The position numbers and the translations under genes are program-made. A stretch of DNA of 64,000 nt from Straminergon stramineum (Eukaryota > Streptophyta > Bryopsida > Hypnales > Calliergonaceae), in NCBI GenBank assembly GCA_963920665.1, contig OY987272.1, forward strand, positions 15,815,001 to 15,879,000. Reading direction: 5' to 3'. This document shows positions 47,953 through 60,779 of this stretch, one piece after another. The notes under the pieces are model-generated. The model was given only the letters and a program-made list of their open reading frames with translations. It ran no database searches and had not been told where the DNA came from. Position 1 is the stretch's first letter. Each line of letters opens with the position of its first letter.

Positions 47953-49030
47953 GCATGGCTACATTTATCCGTGTACTTGACTCATATTATATTCATTCAC
48001 ATATATTTTGATTGAATTGATTTGAAGCTTCTTGAATTTTCTAATAAATACATTCTAGGAATATGGAAGGAAACTTGATTAGTCAATTGTTTTGAAGGTA
48101 ATTCATGTAAATGAATATACTTATGTGCAACCCTATATCCTATTTCAGTAGGGCATATATGATATCAAAAGAAATTCTTTTTGTATTCTCCCAGATTTGT
48201 CCCATTTATAAACTTTGTCATTGTTTTTTGAATTCCATTGTTATCCCCTTCATTTACCGTAGTGTCTCTAGTTTTTTTTATTCTCCTTTTTTTTTTGTTA
48301 TTTCTTCCCCATCTTTTTGGTTTCCCCATTTTTTTGGTTTCCTCATTTTTTTTCCCCATTTTTTTTCCTAGTTTTTTCCTTTCCCATTTCTTTTTCTTTC
48401 CCTATATTTTTCTTCATATAATGTCTTATTCTTTTCCCATTTTGTTGCTTTCCCCCTTAACTTGTCATTTTCTAGTATATGTTTGAAGATGTCAACATTT
48501 GGCAGTACTTACAATCATGACGAAAAATCAATTTTAGATTTGCAAATTACATATAGTAAAACACCTCAAGATTAGGGTGAGATATCTATTCAAAATCCAC
48601 AATGGCTTGTGGTCATCATCTCACCCTAACCTTTAGGGTGGCAACTCATCCTATACATGTCCACTTATAGTAGCGCATGTTGGAAATTTGTATCCATATG
48701 CGATACTCAGAAGACACGGTTCTTTGTATGAATTATAGTCAGTAAAAAAAAAATTATAATTCACCTCCAACGTAACATAAGTTTACTATACATTAAGTGG
48801 TTGGCATGTTCTCTACTTTAGTTAATAAATCAATTGTTCTAATTATGCACAAAATTTTGAAAGTCTAAATGCATAGCCACCGAAAATTATGAACCATAAA
48901 GTATAAAACTTTATCACAATCCAAGGTCATAGGGGACACGATTATAGGTCACAAAATTTACTATAAATAGTAAGTTTTCCTCAATTTTTCCCAACAAAAA
49001 TGTAAACACAAATTTTTGGAGAAAAAATTT
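47953..49030. other. AT-rich tail of central block
   Basis: Noncoding. 48250-48480 is a T/C-rich stretch with CCCATTTTTTT repeats. 48572-48583 and 48618-48629 form a perfect 12 bp stem (TTAGGGTGAGAT) with a 34-base loop. No gene seen. Confidence 0.6.
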
Positions 49031-49045
49031 CTAAACAATAGGGTT

Positions 49046-49112
49046 TGGGGGCTCACCGCTCACAAGCTCCACACTCGCAACTCGCAAGCTCACCGCTCCG
49101 AGCTCGCACGCT
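49046..49112. repeat. GAGC-rich motif at right edge of central block
   Basis: Reverse complement begins GCTAGCGTGCGAGCTCGG and continues with GTGAGC/GCGAG repeats, matching 30366-30418 in inverted orientation. It may be the other end of a large element filling the spacer. Confidence 0.45.
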
Positions 49113-49127
49113 AGCGTCGTTGAAAGG

Positions 49128-50681
49128 GTCCCTCAAGGTAAGCACCCACAACTCTAGCAACCTCAAAAGTTAATACCAAGCTCAAACTTGGAAGAGTTAA
49201 TACCACGCTCAATCAAAAGAGAAGGCAAGGGATCCACAAAAGACCTTGCAAGCTCTAAAAACAGCAACAATGGCCAAAAGTGCCCAAAAAACATTGCTGC
49301 AAGGTTTGTTGTTAAAATGCCACAATTCCAACATCAATTGGATCCAACGAACCTAATTACACAAAAAAAGGGGTGGTGAGAGAGGAGAAGGGGTGCCCTT
49401 TTATACTCTTTCCTAGGCACCCATCTCTCCTCGTTCATCTAAGTTAACCTTATCTTCTTGGATTTTCATCCAAAACTCAAGGTTTTCATTTTATGTTGGC
49501 CCACTATGCTAACTTTTGGAGATCTACTCTGAATCAGAAACGGATTGCGCCATTGGCTTCAGAAGGCCATTTCTAGTCTTTGAAAATCCCCCTCCCCCTT
49601 TTCTATCTTCAAAATCACAATGAAACCTAGTGCCAACTTAATGCCAAAAACCGGGGAAAATCCCAATTTGGGGGGGGTGACTTTTCTAGCAAAAGTAACT
49701 AGCCTAGGCTCCTAAGTAGGTATAGGGGAGTGAAAAAAGACCTATCTTGTGCTCCATTCTGCTTTTGTATGCTCCCACTCCGCTAGTCAAACCCGCCATG
49801 GACTTTAATTTCCATTAATTGTCAGGGAATGTTGCAGGTTCGGGTACTCTTGACTATCACAATGTCGTGAAACTTATTGACGAAGTTTATTAATATAAAT
49901 GAATCTACGCTAATTTTTACTGGGAATTTAATGCCACCTGGGGAATTTCCATGAATTTCCCATCGTAGATTGGGGCAATTTATTGTCCGGAAAGACATCT
50001 TCTGACTACCAAAAAATTTCAAAACTTTTTGTGGAACCTCATATGGGATTCCACAACACATGTGTAGGCTCATATTTTTACTCTACACATCGGCCTAGAG
50101 GGAAAAATTTCCAACCCCCTGTTTAATTATCAGTGGCTGGGGAATCTTCTACACTAGGGGGAATCTTGGCAAACTGACTTTGTCATTGGGTCCTTAGCAT
50201 GGGTCTACCCCCAAACCACCCTCCTTGGACCTTAGATTCCTCCACAGTCCCACCTTGGTATTTTCGACATCTACAAGCAACAACAATTTGGGGTTTTGTT
50301 ATTTCGTCGGTAGAATGGGGAAATTAGAACCTATCTCTGGGAATTGATTCCTATACCTCACCAGGGTTCCTTTGACCAAATCTAGCTTAGAGATGTCTGT
50401 CCCATGTCGGGTTTTGAGCCTAATATGTCCATCACTCACAATTGACCCATTTGCCACGATTAGTTGGGTTCTAACCTATTTACAACTCGTGGTTGGGCCA
50501 TTCATTCTAGCTATAATATTCTCAACCTAGACCAAATACTATATTGGAATGTGACATTCCTATTTTGGTTCTACACTCTTTTAAGGATTTTCTGTATAAT
50601 AAAGTACAATTAAAATGAAAAAATACGAAAAAAAAAAAAAAAAGAGTGAGCCCTTGGTGACGAACTGGGGGCTTACACCTA
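49128..50681 (-). mobile_element. LTR-like block with TATA element, right copy
   Basis: Counterpart of 21085-22621, starting TGTAAGCCCCC at about 50681 on the minus strand, with TATAAAAG near 49400. It joins directly to AATCAATATAGG, the junction that is split by the foldback block on the left. A run of about 17 A near 50625 differs from the left. LTR identity is not proven. Confidence 0.4.
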
Positions 50682-50750
50682 TATTGATTCAGGACTCTCA
50701 TGGTACGTACTATCGAAGTAGATGTTATATATTAAAGTCTTCTTACGTTG

Positions 50751-50994
50751 AAGGCCATATTCATTATATTGAGACTTTTCAAAGTCTCATTTTTATCTTC
50801 AACTCAAAAATAAACCCCTTTATCTCTTTACTAATATTTTTTTTATTAGTAAGTAACAACACCAACTTTTAGAATTTCATTATAGAATCACTATTTGAGA
50901 ATTATTTATTTACTATTTGTTTAAATGAATTTTTCAATAACTAGCATTTTGTCTCAAAATCTGTGAAAAGTCTTAATATAACGAATATGGCCTT
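50751..50994. mobile_element. MITE with 32-bp inverted ends, right arm only
   Basis: About 245 bp with near-perfect inverted ends AAGGCCATATTCATTATATT (50751) and its complement ending 50994. GTTG flanks both sides, a possible 4 bp target duplication with one ambiguous base. The left arm has the uninterrupted sequence near 19100, so this inserted after the duplication. Confidence 0.85.
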
Positions 50995-51499
50995 AGTTGA
51001 ACTTGTGATGCTTGTCTACAAAGTGAAAAATAGTCAAGAATATGAGTACATTTTTGGAAAAGTTTCTTTTTTGTGTAGTTTCATTTAGTTTTCATATTCT
51101 ATGAATGTCAATTTGAATTTCGTTTTTTAGTGTGAGTATTGTCAACTTCATTACTCTTTACTTGAAATTCAATTAATTCTATACTAATTATATTTGAATT
51201 TCTTGTCTTCTACTTGAATTTTAAATTAACGCATTCTAAATTCATTTGAATTGGTTTTTTTCTATTTCAACTCATAATGTAAAGGCATTTCCCTTTCTCT
51301 TATTGAAAATTAAATTATTTTATTTTAATTCATTATAATTGTTGTTTTCTTCATCGCATTATATAATTTTTTAATTGGGTAATGATTTAAAATTATTTTC
51401 ATTTAATTTTTAGAATATTTTATTTAAATAAATAAAATTTCTAATAATTTTCATGTTATTTACATTATTATATTGAGTTTCCATGTACTGTCTCTGAAT

Positions 51500-54400
51500 A
51501 TCTTTATCTTTCCTTTTCTTGCTTCAAGTTTTTTTCTTCAACACCAAACAATGTCTATAGATCACAACCATTACATAATATTTTAGTGTGAACGTGCACT
51601 TAGGTGGTTTAATTATTATTACTGCTAAACATCCATAATTGAACCTTGTATTTAGTCGCATGAGGTTTTTGTTTAGAAGTGCACCCCATGAGAGGTTCAA
51701 TAAACATTTGTTAAAATAGAGCCTTTTGTGACTTTGTATTTGTAGAATACTAAGTGTAAATTTTTTGTCATCTCTATGAAGTAGGTGTGGAACCATTCAA
51801 ATTTGGATAAGTTGCCATTGATAGTTTTCATATTGCAAATGCTAGTCTTCAATAAAGGTACTTGTTCAGTAGGAAACACATGGGATTTATAGGATTTGCT
51901 TTGGATTTTCAATTCATTGTTTGAAAGGGAAGGAATGCTAGAGATGCTTTTGCAGAATGAGGCTAAGGTTTTTCTATGGACACCAAGAAATGAAGTCAAA
52001 CAAATAATCATTAAGAAGTACTGCGTGGCAACTGATTGCCTACAAAGCAACCAAAACTCACGCATTAGGTATTGCAATTAAGCAATTCCCTTTTTTAAGT
52101 GGCAATTTTTGTAGATGACTTTGTATTGCTCTTAGGTTGACTTCAATGCATACTTGTTGTAGGCTATTTTCCTAGATTGTAACATTAGAATTCAGCATTC
52201 GAATTATTAGGGGGTGTACTTGTTAATTTCTATCTGCGAAACATATAGAAACAAATGATGTTGCAATAGAATAGTGGAGAAATGAGTGAGAGCAGTTTCA
52301 GAAGTTTATTATGGAAACATTGAAGAATGTGAAAAATGAAAGCTTATTATTTTGAATAGCATTGGAATTTTTTATCCTACTCTTATAGAAGTGAAATTGA
52401 AATTGTGGTTCTAGGTCATTATAAGAAAGATCGTCCGGTTTTTGTAGCGTTTTGCATAGTACTCATGATTTTTTCGGGAGTATTGCATAATTAGAAAAAT
52501 AATTTTTTTTTAATTAAAAAAATATGTTTAATGTATAAAACTTTAACAAGAAGGTACCCTTGGAAGGAAAAGCATAGAAAAATTCTCTAAGTAGGAGAAC
52601 TAGAAAAGTGCAAAGTTTCATGAAAATAGGTACTTTCACATTTTAATTTGTAAGAAATAGGAAAAACAATTTTCAAAGAAACTAATAATTTTCCATTTGG
52701 TAAGACTTCATGGTGAATATACTTCACCAAGAGAATGATCTTAAAACCATTTTCAATGTTCAAGGCAGCAAGCGTAAGGGAGCCTTGTTTGCATGAAGGT
52801 AGAGGACATAAAATAATGTTTCCTTAAGTGATATTTGGTAGACACATGATTGACTAGTGTGGGAATAGACCACCAAAATTTTAACTCTATATCATTAGTT
52901 TTGGGTACTCCCCAATACTAAAAACCCCTAAACTGCAAAGTGTGACAAATTAGCTAAATTAAAATTTAATTATAAATTGATTTTGGAAAATTTCTGAAAA
53001 ATGAGGGATCTAATTACTATCAAGTTATCCATCTCCAATAAAAATTTCAAGTCAATTAGGTTCATACTTCAAAAGTTATAGTACAAAACAATCCATTCCA
53101 GGTGTGATGCAAAATAGTACTAGTCTTTTTTGCAATCACCCTTCTACAAAATGTGATTTCCATATTTTGGAAGTTCAAGACTGCATTTGATTAAAATTGA
53201 AATTGTTACTAAATAGTTCATTAAATTTTCAGGGCATGATCAAGTCATATATACAAGTAGTTGCTACATGAAAATAAAAATGTAAACCACCATTGAAAAT
53301 GCACTTCTATAATTATATGCTAATTCTGTTTTATGTTCAAACATGTAATAGTTGTTGATTAAATACATAAAAAGATTGCATCTCTATGGATAACTTACAA
53401 GTAGTGGAGATGAAGAGAATGAAATGAGTCATAATGACTATAACTTACTTCAAATTCAATGAGTGAGGAATAGATGAAGTTAGTGATGGTATTTGTAGCC
53501 ATATGAAGGAAGCATGTCACCGACCATGTTTTCTTCAGTGTAGGTACTTAATTGTACAATGGAGTGTAAGGTGCACCAACTGCATTGATATGTTTTAGTG
53601 AAAGGGTTTCATGCCCTTTGATACAAAGCACAATTATGATGCAAAGTTTAGAGATGGATTTTGTTGATATAGGAAAGAGAGGAATGCTTTTTTTTTTTAA
53701 CTCTAATACTTTCTATTCCCCTTTGTTTTCTTGTTCAATATTATGACATAGTACTCGTTGAAAATTATTCAATTTTCACTCTTGTGGTTCACATAGTATT
53801 CATATGTGTTAATATTGAAGTGTTCAAATTTCTTTTAATAGAAATTTGGTGTACAAGTTCCAAAGTTGGGCCCATTATGAGCATTATGGTAGACAAGGCA
53901 TTGGAGTATGCCTCTCCACCCCCATTGAGTTCCATTGGTTGACCAAGTGTATTAGAAGAAACTAATGCAGTTCGTAGAGGGGAAGCAAAAGACTTGACAA
54001 AATCATCCGTATGAGTGTTAGAGACACCAAATGCAACAATGTAGTTCTTCAATATTTAATAATGGTACATGTGACAGTAGTGTACGAGGTGTAGAAGTAC
54101 AAAAGTTCTTATTTTCTTTTCAAAAAGTTTGTAGACGTCAGATTGGTTGAAATGATTTTTTTTGTGTTGTGTGGAATGTAAATAAAAAATGAGAAGGTTG
54201 AGGACATTCCTTCGATTTCATTTTGATTTTCTAAATAAATTTTTCAATGACTATAGTGATTATTCGCTTTTCAAGTGATATTGGCATAAAAAGAGTATGA
54301 TATCAATAGAATTGTAGTATATAGTGCTTGGTGACTAAAATAAAGAAACATCAAGAGTAATGAAAATGAACAAATGTCAAATTCCTACTTGTTGTACTTA

Positions 54401-54600
54401 GAAGTAATAAAAAATGCATCCCTATGTGAAAATTGTATGCATAAGTGAAGTAAAACACAATAGAATGGGAGAGAGTTATTTTTGAAAATGTGGGGGGTGC
54501 CCAATTTTTGTGAAAACATTGTCTTAGTGAATAGTAGTACATATAGTCATTGCACTTACCCAAGTGCAAAATGTCTAATTCAGTGTCAAAATTGAACATA
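51500..54600 (-). pseudogene. Three conserved but unrecognised ORF fragments, right copy
   Basis: Minus-strand frames 54599-54351, 54052-53789 and 52077-51697 mirror those at 15.5-18.4 kb. The 51697-52077 frame is the longest here (126 codons) and reaches further upstream than its left counterpart. No family recognised. Confidence 0.35.
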
Positions 54601-55031
54601 GCTACAAATATTTTGAGATTTATTTAGTTATTAAGTTTTGCATTTAGGTACTTTCAAAAATAGAAAAAGACAGTTTTCCATTGCTTGGAAGGCACAACTA
54701 GACAATACTAAGCACCTATAGGAACTTGACTTTGAAATCACTTAGAATTCAATTATGCTCATTTTCTCCTAACGGTGAGGATAAAACACTCACAACCTCC
54801 AAGTTTAACACAATGTATTGTAGTTGCCAAAACTTCTATGTCAACTAAAGTCTGGAAACTTTCAACCCTAAAATACCAAGCCTATAATTATTTTTTCAAA
54901 CATCATTTAGCAAATACTTATTAGTGTAATTTTTGGTATTTATTTTTTGGGAGATGTGATTATTTGTTTTCTATTAGTTGTAAAAATTTCAAATTACTTT
55001 GGAATTTTTTTTAAATTATCATAAACATTAA

Positions 55032-55954
55032 GCCCTAAAGGACCGACCTTGTATTTTTGGCATCATAATTTTTTTAGGCTGGTACATGTGAATGGAGATT
55101 TGACTTATTTAGGTTGAATTTTTACAAAGTGTAGAGGAGGTTATCTTTTGTGAATGCTAAATTTCATTTCATTTGAGTATACAAGTGAAAAGTTATGATG
55201 CAAATTGCTATTTGTTGCTCAACTCGGGCAACCTAGGTAGATAAAAATAAATTATTTTTTTCAGAAATGAAATTTGAAATTGATTTTTTAGATTTATATG
55301 TACTAGGATAGCTTAAAATCATTCCATTCTAATCAATGAGATGAAAGTTAGGAGGAGTTCTAGTTTGTGGGTAATTATAGAATCTTTAGCTATTCTAAAA
55401 TAAACTTTGAAGTCCTTTAAATACTTAACTTAGTTTTAAATATTTTTTGAAAAAAATAAAATCATAGGATGTAGATTTTTTTATTAAAACAACCATTGGG
55501 ATTGGCATTTTTCAATTCCATAACTAAATTCTTAACAAATTAGTATTTTGAATAATTTTCTATTTCTTTCTACTTACTATTTTCTTCCTAAATGTTGTAT
55601 AAGTCCAAATGATTTGAACTTTTTCAAGCGTGTAGCCAACTTGCCTTGAAGAGTGAAATTAGAGGAGCACCACCATTTTGGACATTTTTTCACACAAATG
55701 TGACCTTGTGAAGTATTCTTGCCTAGATTTTTGTAGGGCCTCCCGAAGGATTTTTGTCAATTCAAATACAAATATCTTGCAATCCACATAATTGAAATTT
55801 CTGAAATTTTTCCCACATCTTATCAAACCAACTTACTACAAGATCCTATAGTTATATGTGTCAAAAAATGGTATTTATTCTAAAATTTGGGACTTGTACT
55901 AGACATGGCAGTTTTGGAGCATTTGGTGAAAATATTGTCAAAGAACTTAAGGGG
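55032..55954. mobile_element. TTAA-flanked MITE, right copy
   Basis: Mirror of 14150-15076, flanked by TTAA at 55028-55031 and 55955-55958, with ends GCCCTAAAGGACCGACC and CCCCTTAAGTTCTTTGAC. Confidence 0.7.
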
Positions 55955-56731
55955 TTAATATGAAAAGTGAAACAATTTATGTCAAATGTAATTGATGTTC
56001 AAAATTTTGAAATCTCTTCATACATTTACATTATTGTATAGAAAGCATAGAGCATATTGTATTTTAATCGTTCTAAAATTTAAAAAACTCCATGGTTGCA
56101 AGTTCATTTGTTGAAATCATTGCTCATTGACAATATTTCAAAAACAATTATATGTTTTTATTAGAATTATAAATGAATAGCCAAAGAATATAAATAAAAA
56201 ATTGATTACCAATAGAAATTTAATGCTTTTCATGCTTCAATATATATATCCATCTAAAATTTCCATTGCCAAGCTCTCCCAACTTCAAAACAGAGCCCTG
56301 AAACCTTCATTCGCACATCACTCGTAGTGCAAAAATCAATGGGGCCCACATTTTAAATAATACAATTGTTTCAAAAATAAAAATTATGATAGACAAGGCA
56401 ACATCCACCTCCCATCCTCTTCCATAAATAATGGCTCCATCAAGTCATTTTATTAAGAGTTATGTGATACAAGACATACAAATACACAACGTATAACTCC
56501 AAAATAGCACAATCAAGCATTTCATGCATTCATCCATCATTAAAGATTAGTTATGATATATCTAAAAGTCTATGACTAGATAAGTGATGAAAATGCTCAA
56601 TCACAATTTCATCATATTATATGATCTAGAAATCTACTTAGGCATTCAATAGCAAAAGTGATTGAAAGAAGCAATCAAATTCTCAACCAATGAAGTAGAA
56701 GCACCCACCAAAACCAACTTTTGTACTTTTA

Positions 56732-57002
56732 GGGCCTCCTGCCATGTGAGTTAGGCGGGCTACAGTGTGAAAAAAGAAATTGTAGTGCTATGTGGACCGG
56801 GTGGGTGGGGAGAGATCGAGTGAAAATTCCACAAGTAACGATTCCCTTCAAGTTGACCAATCTCCACCAAGGGCTTGTCCACCGATACCTGTGAACCTTG
56901 AAATCACACTTCTCAGCTCACCAAGGTCGGTAAGACAATCAGTGTCCACATCTTGTCTTTCAATGTTTTTTTTACAGACCCCACTCACATGGCAGGAGAC
57001 CC
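56732..57002. mobile_element. PIF/Harbinger-like MITE, right copy
   Basis: Mirror of 13112-13382, same 271 bp length, with TTA duplicates at 56729-56731 and 57003-57005. The terminal repeats have drifted slightly (GGGCCTCCTGCC and GGGTCTCCTGCC). Confidence 0.8.
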
Positions 57003-57017
57003 TTACTGGGTAGGGTA

Positions 57018-57999
57018 CAGTGTTTGGGAAATTTTTTGAGGTCCTCTAGTTGATTTCCTCCTTCCGCAAAAATGAACCAATTTTTTTTCAATGGGCACTG
57101 GTTACATCCTTTGAATTACAAAAAAGTGTCGGTTTATTTCCTCCAATTTCAATTTCTCACTGGAAAATTTCCTCTAAATTGAAATTGGCACCGGCTAAAT
57201 TGCAAAATTTGTATAAAATATAGAAAAAAAAGATTAAAAATGAAAGTACTAATTAATATTGCATCCTTAGCAAGAATTGAACTTGACAAAGTCCTTCACC
57301 ACTTGAAGGCCAAGGATCCCCCAACCCATGCAATATGGAGTTGAGGATGGTTATGAAAAGGTTGCATGAAATCAAAAGAGTTCAAGAAGTACCAATTTTA
57401 TGTTCTTCAAATATTTCTTTTGTTGCCCTTGTAAGGTACCGCTTAGGATTTGCATATAAATGGTAAAACTTAGAAGAATTATTCCATAGGTCAATGGCCT
57501 CTTCTATTATGTTGTCACAGTCTTTGTTAGGTCCTCCTAAGGCCAATCACATGACACTGTCCAAATTAGATGTTTTCATGCGATTTCAAAGTTTTTCCTC
57601 TAGCAACTTCAGGAGGAGCCCTACACCGATACGAGGTGGCAAGCCACGACTCTGTGAGCTGCGAACTAATAAGGTTTCTCATTTTTTTTCATTTTTTAGT
57701 AATTAGAATTTCATACTAGGTCCTTAAGCACAAGTGCAAAGGTTGATATCCAATGGCAATAGACCTTCATTAACCGGGTATTAGCCAATAATTTTTTGGG
57801 CAAGGGAGCTGAAATCCCCAAAATATTTTAACGAGGCGGTCAAATATCCTCCAAATTTTGGGTGGCACCGGTTGATTTCCACTTCTAGAAATTTCTTCTT
57901 GATTTAGCATCCTTTAATTTCAAAATGCAACCAGTTTTTTTCCCAAATCCACCAACTAACTTTGAACTAACTGCCGGTTTTTTCCGATCATTGATAGTG
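57018..57999. mobile_element. Right-only 982-bp DNA transposon with subterminal repeats
   Basis: The left arm has the empty site GGGTAGGGTATTTTGAAC; here TA is duplicated at 57016-57017 and 58000-58001 around a sequence starting CAGTGTTTGGG and ending TGATAGTG. Subterminal repeats of the form CCGGTT followed by ATTTCC occur at least six times near both ends. CAGTG...TAGTG ends recall CACTA elements, but the 2 bp duplication does not fit them, so the class is open. A 70-codon frame (57494-57706) rich in Ser/Arg at its N terminus may be a captured plastid-targeted gene start. Confidence 0.75.
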
Positions 58000-58159
58000 T
58001 ATTTTGAACTTGCCTTTTCTCAAGCATGAATATTTCCTTAACCAGTGTCGTACCTCTTGGTGAAATTCAGATTGAGTGGGAATCATTCCAAATGCGGTAC
58101 TGAAGCACCAAAAGTTCGAAGAGAAATTATACTTCCTACGAACGCAAGACTCAAAAGCG

Positions 58160-58828
58160 ATGCTCAATGTGATGGCTTACAATGCATTCAAGCTTGTTAA
58201 GATGATTCAACGTCAATTGCAAGGTCATGGAAGAAACACCCTGGGACATCCTGTGATGCTTCATACTATGGTACATTTGGTGCCAACGGTGCAGCAAAGT
58301 AATGCACAACAATGTCTTTCACTTAGGCACCGCGTTACATGCGGCTTGGTACACCACCATCCACATCGGAATTGCAGCAGTAATGCGCAACATTTGGAAG
58401 GCCCCACCGGCTTCAGGAAAATTGGAGGTCTTCTAAGCTACATGGATACCAACCCTAGCCTTCTGCACATTCGACACCACCCTGACCTGGAGCCTCATCC
58501 CCAACACCACATTTCTGCCCCAGGACATCGCTCTCCGACCAACAACAAGCACTCCCAAGCAGAGGGTGCCACCCATCTAGTTATCGCAGGAGCAACAATA
58601 GACTTCACCAACCAAGCCGATAACTCCTTGAGATCCAACTTCACACACCCTCGAGATACTGCCACAGAATTACCTCCGGAAGAAGCCATCGACCTAGTGT
58701 GCCTTCACCATGACTGGAATATAGACATCATTGAGGATCCAGACGACAATCCCCAGGACGAACAAGAAGCGACTCGCGGATTCAGCCCCAGGACAATCGC
58801 AACAAAACATAGAGAAGCAAGCCAATGA
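58160..58828 (+). CDS. Unrecognised 222-residue open frame
   Basis: First ATG at 58160 in a frame open from 58076. The product starts MLNVMAYNAFKLVKMIQRQL, has a His/Pro/Gln-rich centre, and ends with an acidic patch (IEDPDDNPQDEQ). The left counterpart (12941-12471) is frameshifted. The following 59023-59355 Pro/Ser/Leu-rich frame is also matched on the left. No family is recognised; it may be a gag-like remnant or a chance frame kept open in repeat DNA. Confidence 0.3.
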   Translation: MLNVMAYNAFKLVKMIQRQLQGHGRNTLGHPVMLHTMVHLVPTVQQSNAQQCLSLRHRVTCGLVHHHPHRNCSSNAQHLEGPTGFRKIGGLLSYMDTNPSLLHIRHHPDLEPHPQHHISAPGHRSPTNNKHSQAEGATHLVIAGATIDFTNQADNSLRSNFTHPRDTATELPPEEAIDLVCLHHDWNIDIIEDPDDNPQDEQEATRGFSPRTIATKHREASQ

Positions 58829-58989
58829 CATCATGCGAATGATTCTTCGAGAACTTGCCCTGGACACAAAATGAAACAACACCCCACCAGAACTCATCAC
58901 TCAAGACCAATCCCTACGGCAAGCACAAGTAGTCGATCTCGAACTACAACAAACCTTCGATAATATCTACGCTGAGCTCACCAAAGATT

Positions 58990-60779
58990 AATCCTTCCCG
59001 GCTCAACATTCTTCGCAATTATTTGGCTCAACCCCACCGGATCTTGGCTTCCTTTTGCTCTTCATTCTTGCCCTCGAGGCGCTCTCCTACTCTTCACTTA
59101 GTCCAATGCTCCCTCTGGTGTTCATGTACTCTTGGATTAGGATTCCCCCCCTGTTTCCTCCTTGGCTCACTTTTGGTACCCTGGCTCACTCACTCCTCGT
59201 TCCCTGCCTCGGCTGGGATTGCCCTCGGGCGTGTAAACTACCTTCAAGCAAGTATCAGTAAAGTTCCACCCTTGTATGGGTTTCATTCATTCAAGCTTGT
59301 TAAAAAATCTCATCTACTTGCTTTGAATATTCCGGGCTACCAACAATTGCTATAACTCTCATTCAATTTTTGTACCTTCTTGCAAATACAGTATTTGCAA
59401 ATACAGTAACTTGGTAAACTAATCTGATGGTTAATATTCTAAGCACTCGTCTATTTTTGTGATGCTGCGAGGTTGGTTGGGTAAACGATTAAATTCTATC
59501 AATGTAACAAGGAACTGAAACTCTTGCTCATAAGTAACCTTATTAAGAAATTTGATTGGGTTGTCCCTTGGGAAGCTAACCTCCCTATCATGACAACTTG
59601 GTGCTATTGCAGTTTACAACCTTGCTCCATGTTCCTCCCCTTCATGTTCTGTCTTCCAAATCTTTAGTCAACTTATTAAAATTAAGAGTTTCAGATATGT
59701 TGCAAATAGGTTTAGATTGTACATATATCATTCACAGAATCTACATGAAAACTAAAGAGAAATTACTTGGGTTTTTTTTAAACCCTAATACATTGATTAG
59801 AATATGTACATTAATAGTCTCAAGCCCACGAGTAATGTCTAGTGACTCTCAAATACTACATACCCCCTTTATCTAGAGTGTAGACTCTATGTTACCCAAT
59901 AGTTAACTTCAGGCTTAGGAATGACTTGTAGTTGTGCATAATTTGTTTAGGAAAGTTGTGAAGTAGGAAAGCGATCAAGTTCATGATAAAGCAAACTAGT
60001 GTACACAAAAGGAGACTTAGTTTGTTTGAGTGGCATGTTTTTCGTATTCCTCTAATTCATCTGTCAAGCTAGAACAAAATGACACTCAATTAAGCTTACA
60101 CTCAACATACAAATGCAATCTCTTGGCCAAATTTTGCAAAAGAGTTGGACAAAAGATATAGAACTACCATTTAACAAAATGTTGAGGTGGTGTACATCTT
60201 CTTTAAAATCAATAGGTAACTAAGTACTAGCCAAAAATTTCAAGGTAACACTTTGTAGACCACTTCATTGGCAATTTGAGGGGATAGTCCGTAAAACCAA
60301 CAACCTCGGCATCATCATCGGAACCCTTCGAGGATGAGATTTAGTTCTTCAATTGTCCACCACAATTCATCGCCTTCTCATATTTTCATGATATATTGGT
60401 ACCTAAGTCCTTTGAACCAATAAAATGTAGGCTTGTACTAGAGCACTATTAAGCACGTAGCTAGTTACCTACAATAACCAGGCATGTAGCTCAATGTAGG
60501 ATAAATATGAAGGAATAATCTCTATTATTGGCTAATATCATTTGATTTGATTTAAATAAATATAAAATATTGAACTTTGGGTGGACGAGGGAAATTCCAA
60601 ATGCGCTGGATGTCCTTCACTCCTTTGATAGAGATGGGGCAGGAGGTGCTGACCCCCTCTTTCATCCGGCAATGGCGACATGAGGTAGCCGCTTCTACAG
60701 GTGTCCCATTTCAGGGGAATCCTTGCCTTATTGAGAAAAATCAGATTCGAGACCTACTTCCGCGTCAGCAAGCGCGCAC
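58990..60779. other. Shared noncoding region downstream of right GDSL gene
   Basis: Mirror of 9492-12160 without the left-only piggyBac-like MITE. Short open frames only; no RNA gene seen. Confidence 0.55.

Noticed and set aside
48238..48486. Phe-rich open frame of 82 codons
   Set aside because: It arises from a T/C homopolymer-rich tract; composition alone explains it.
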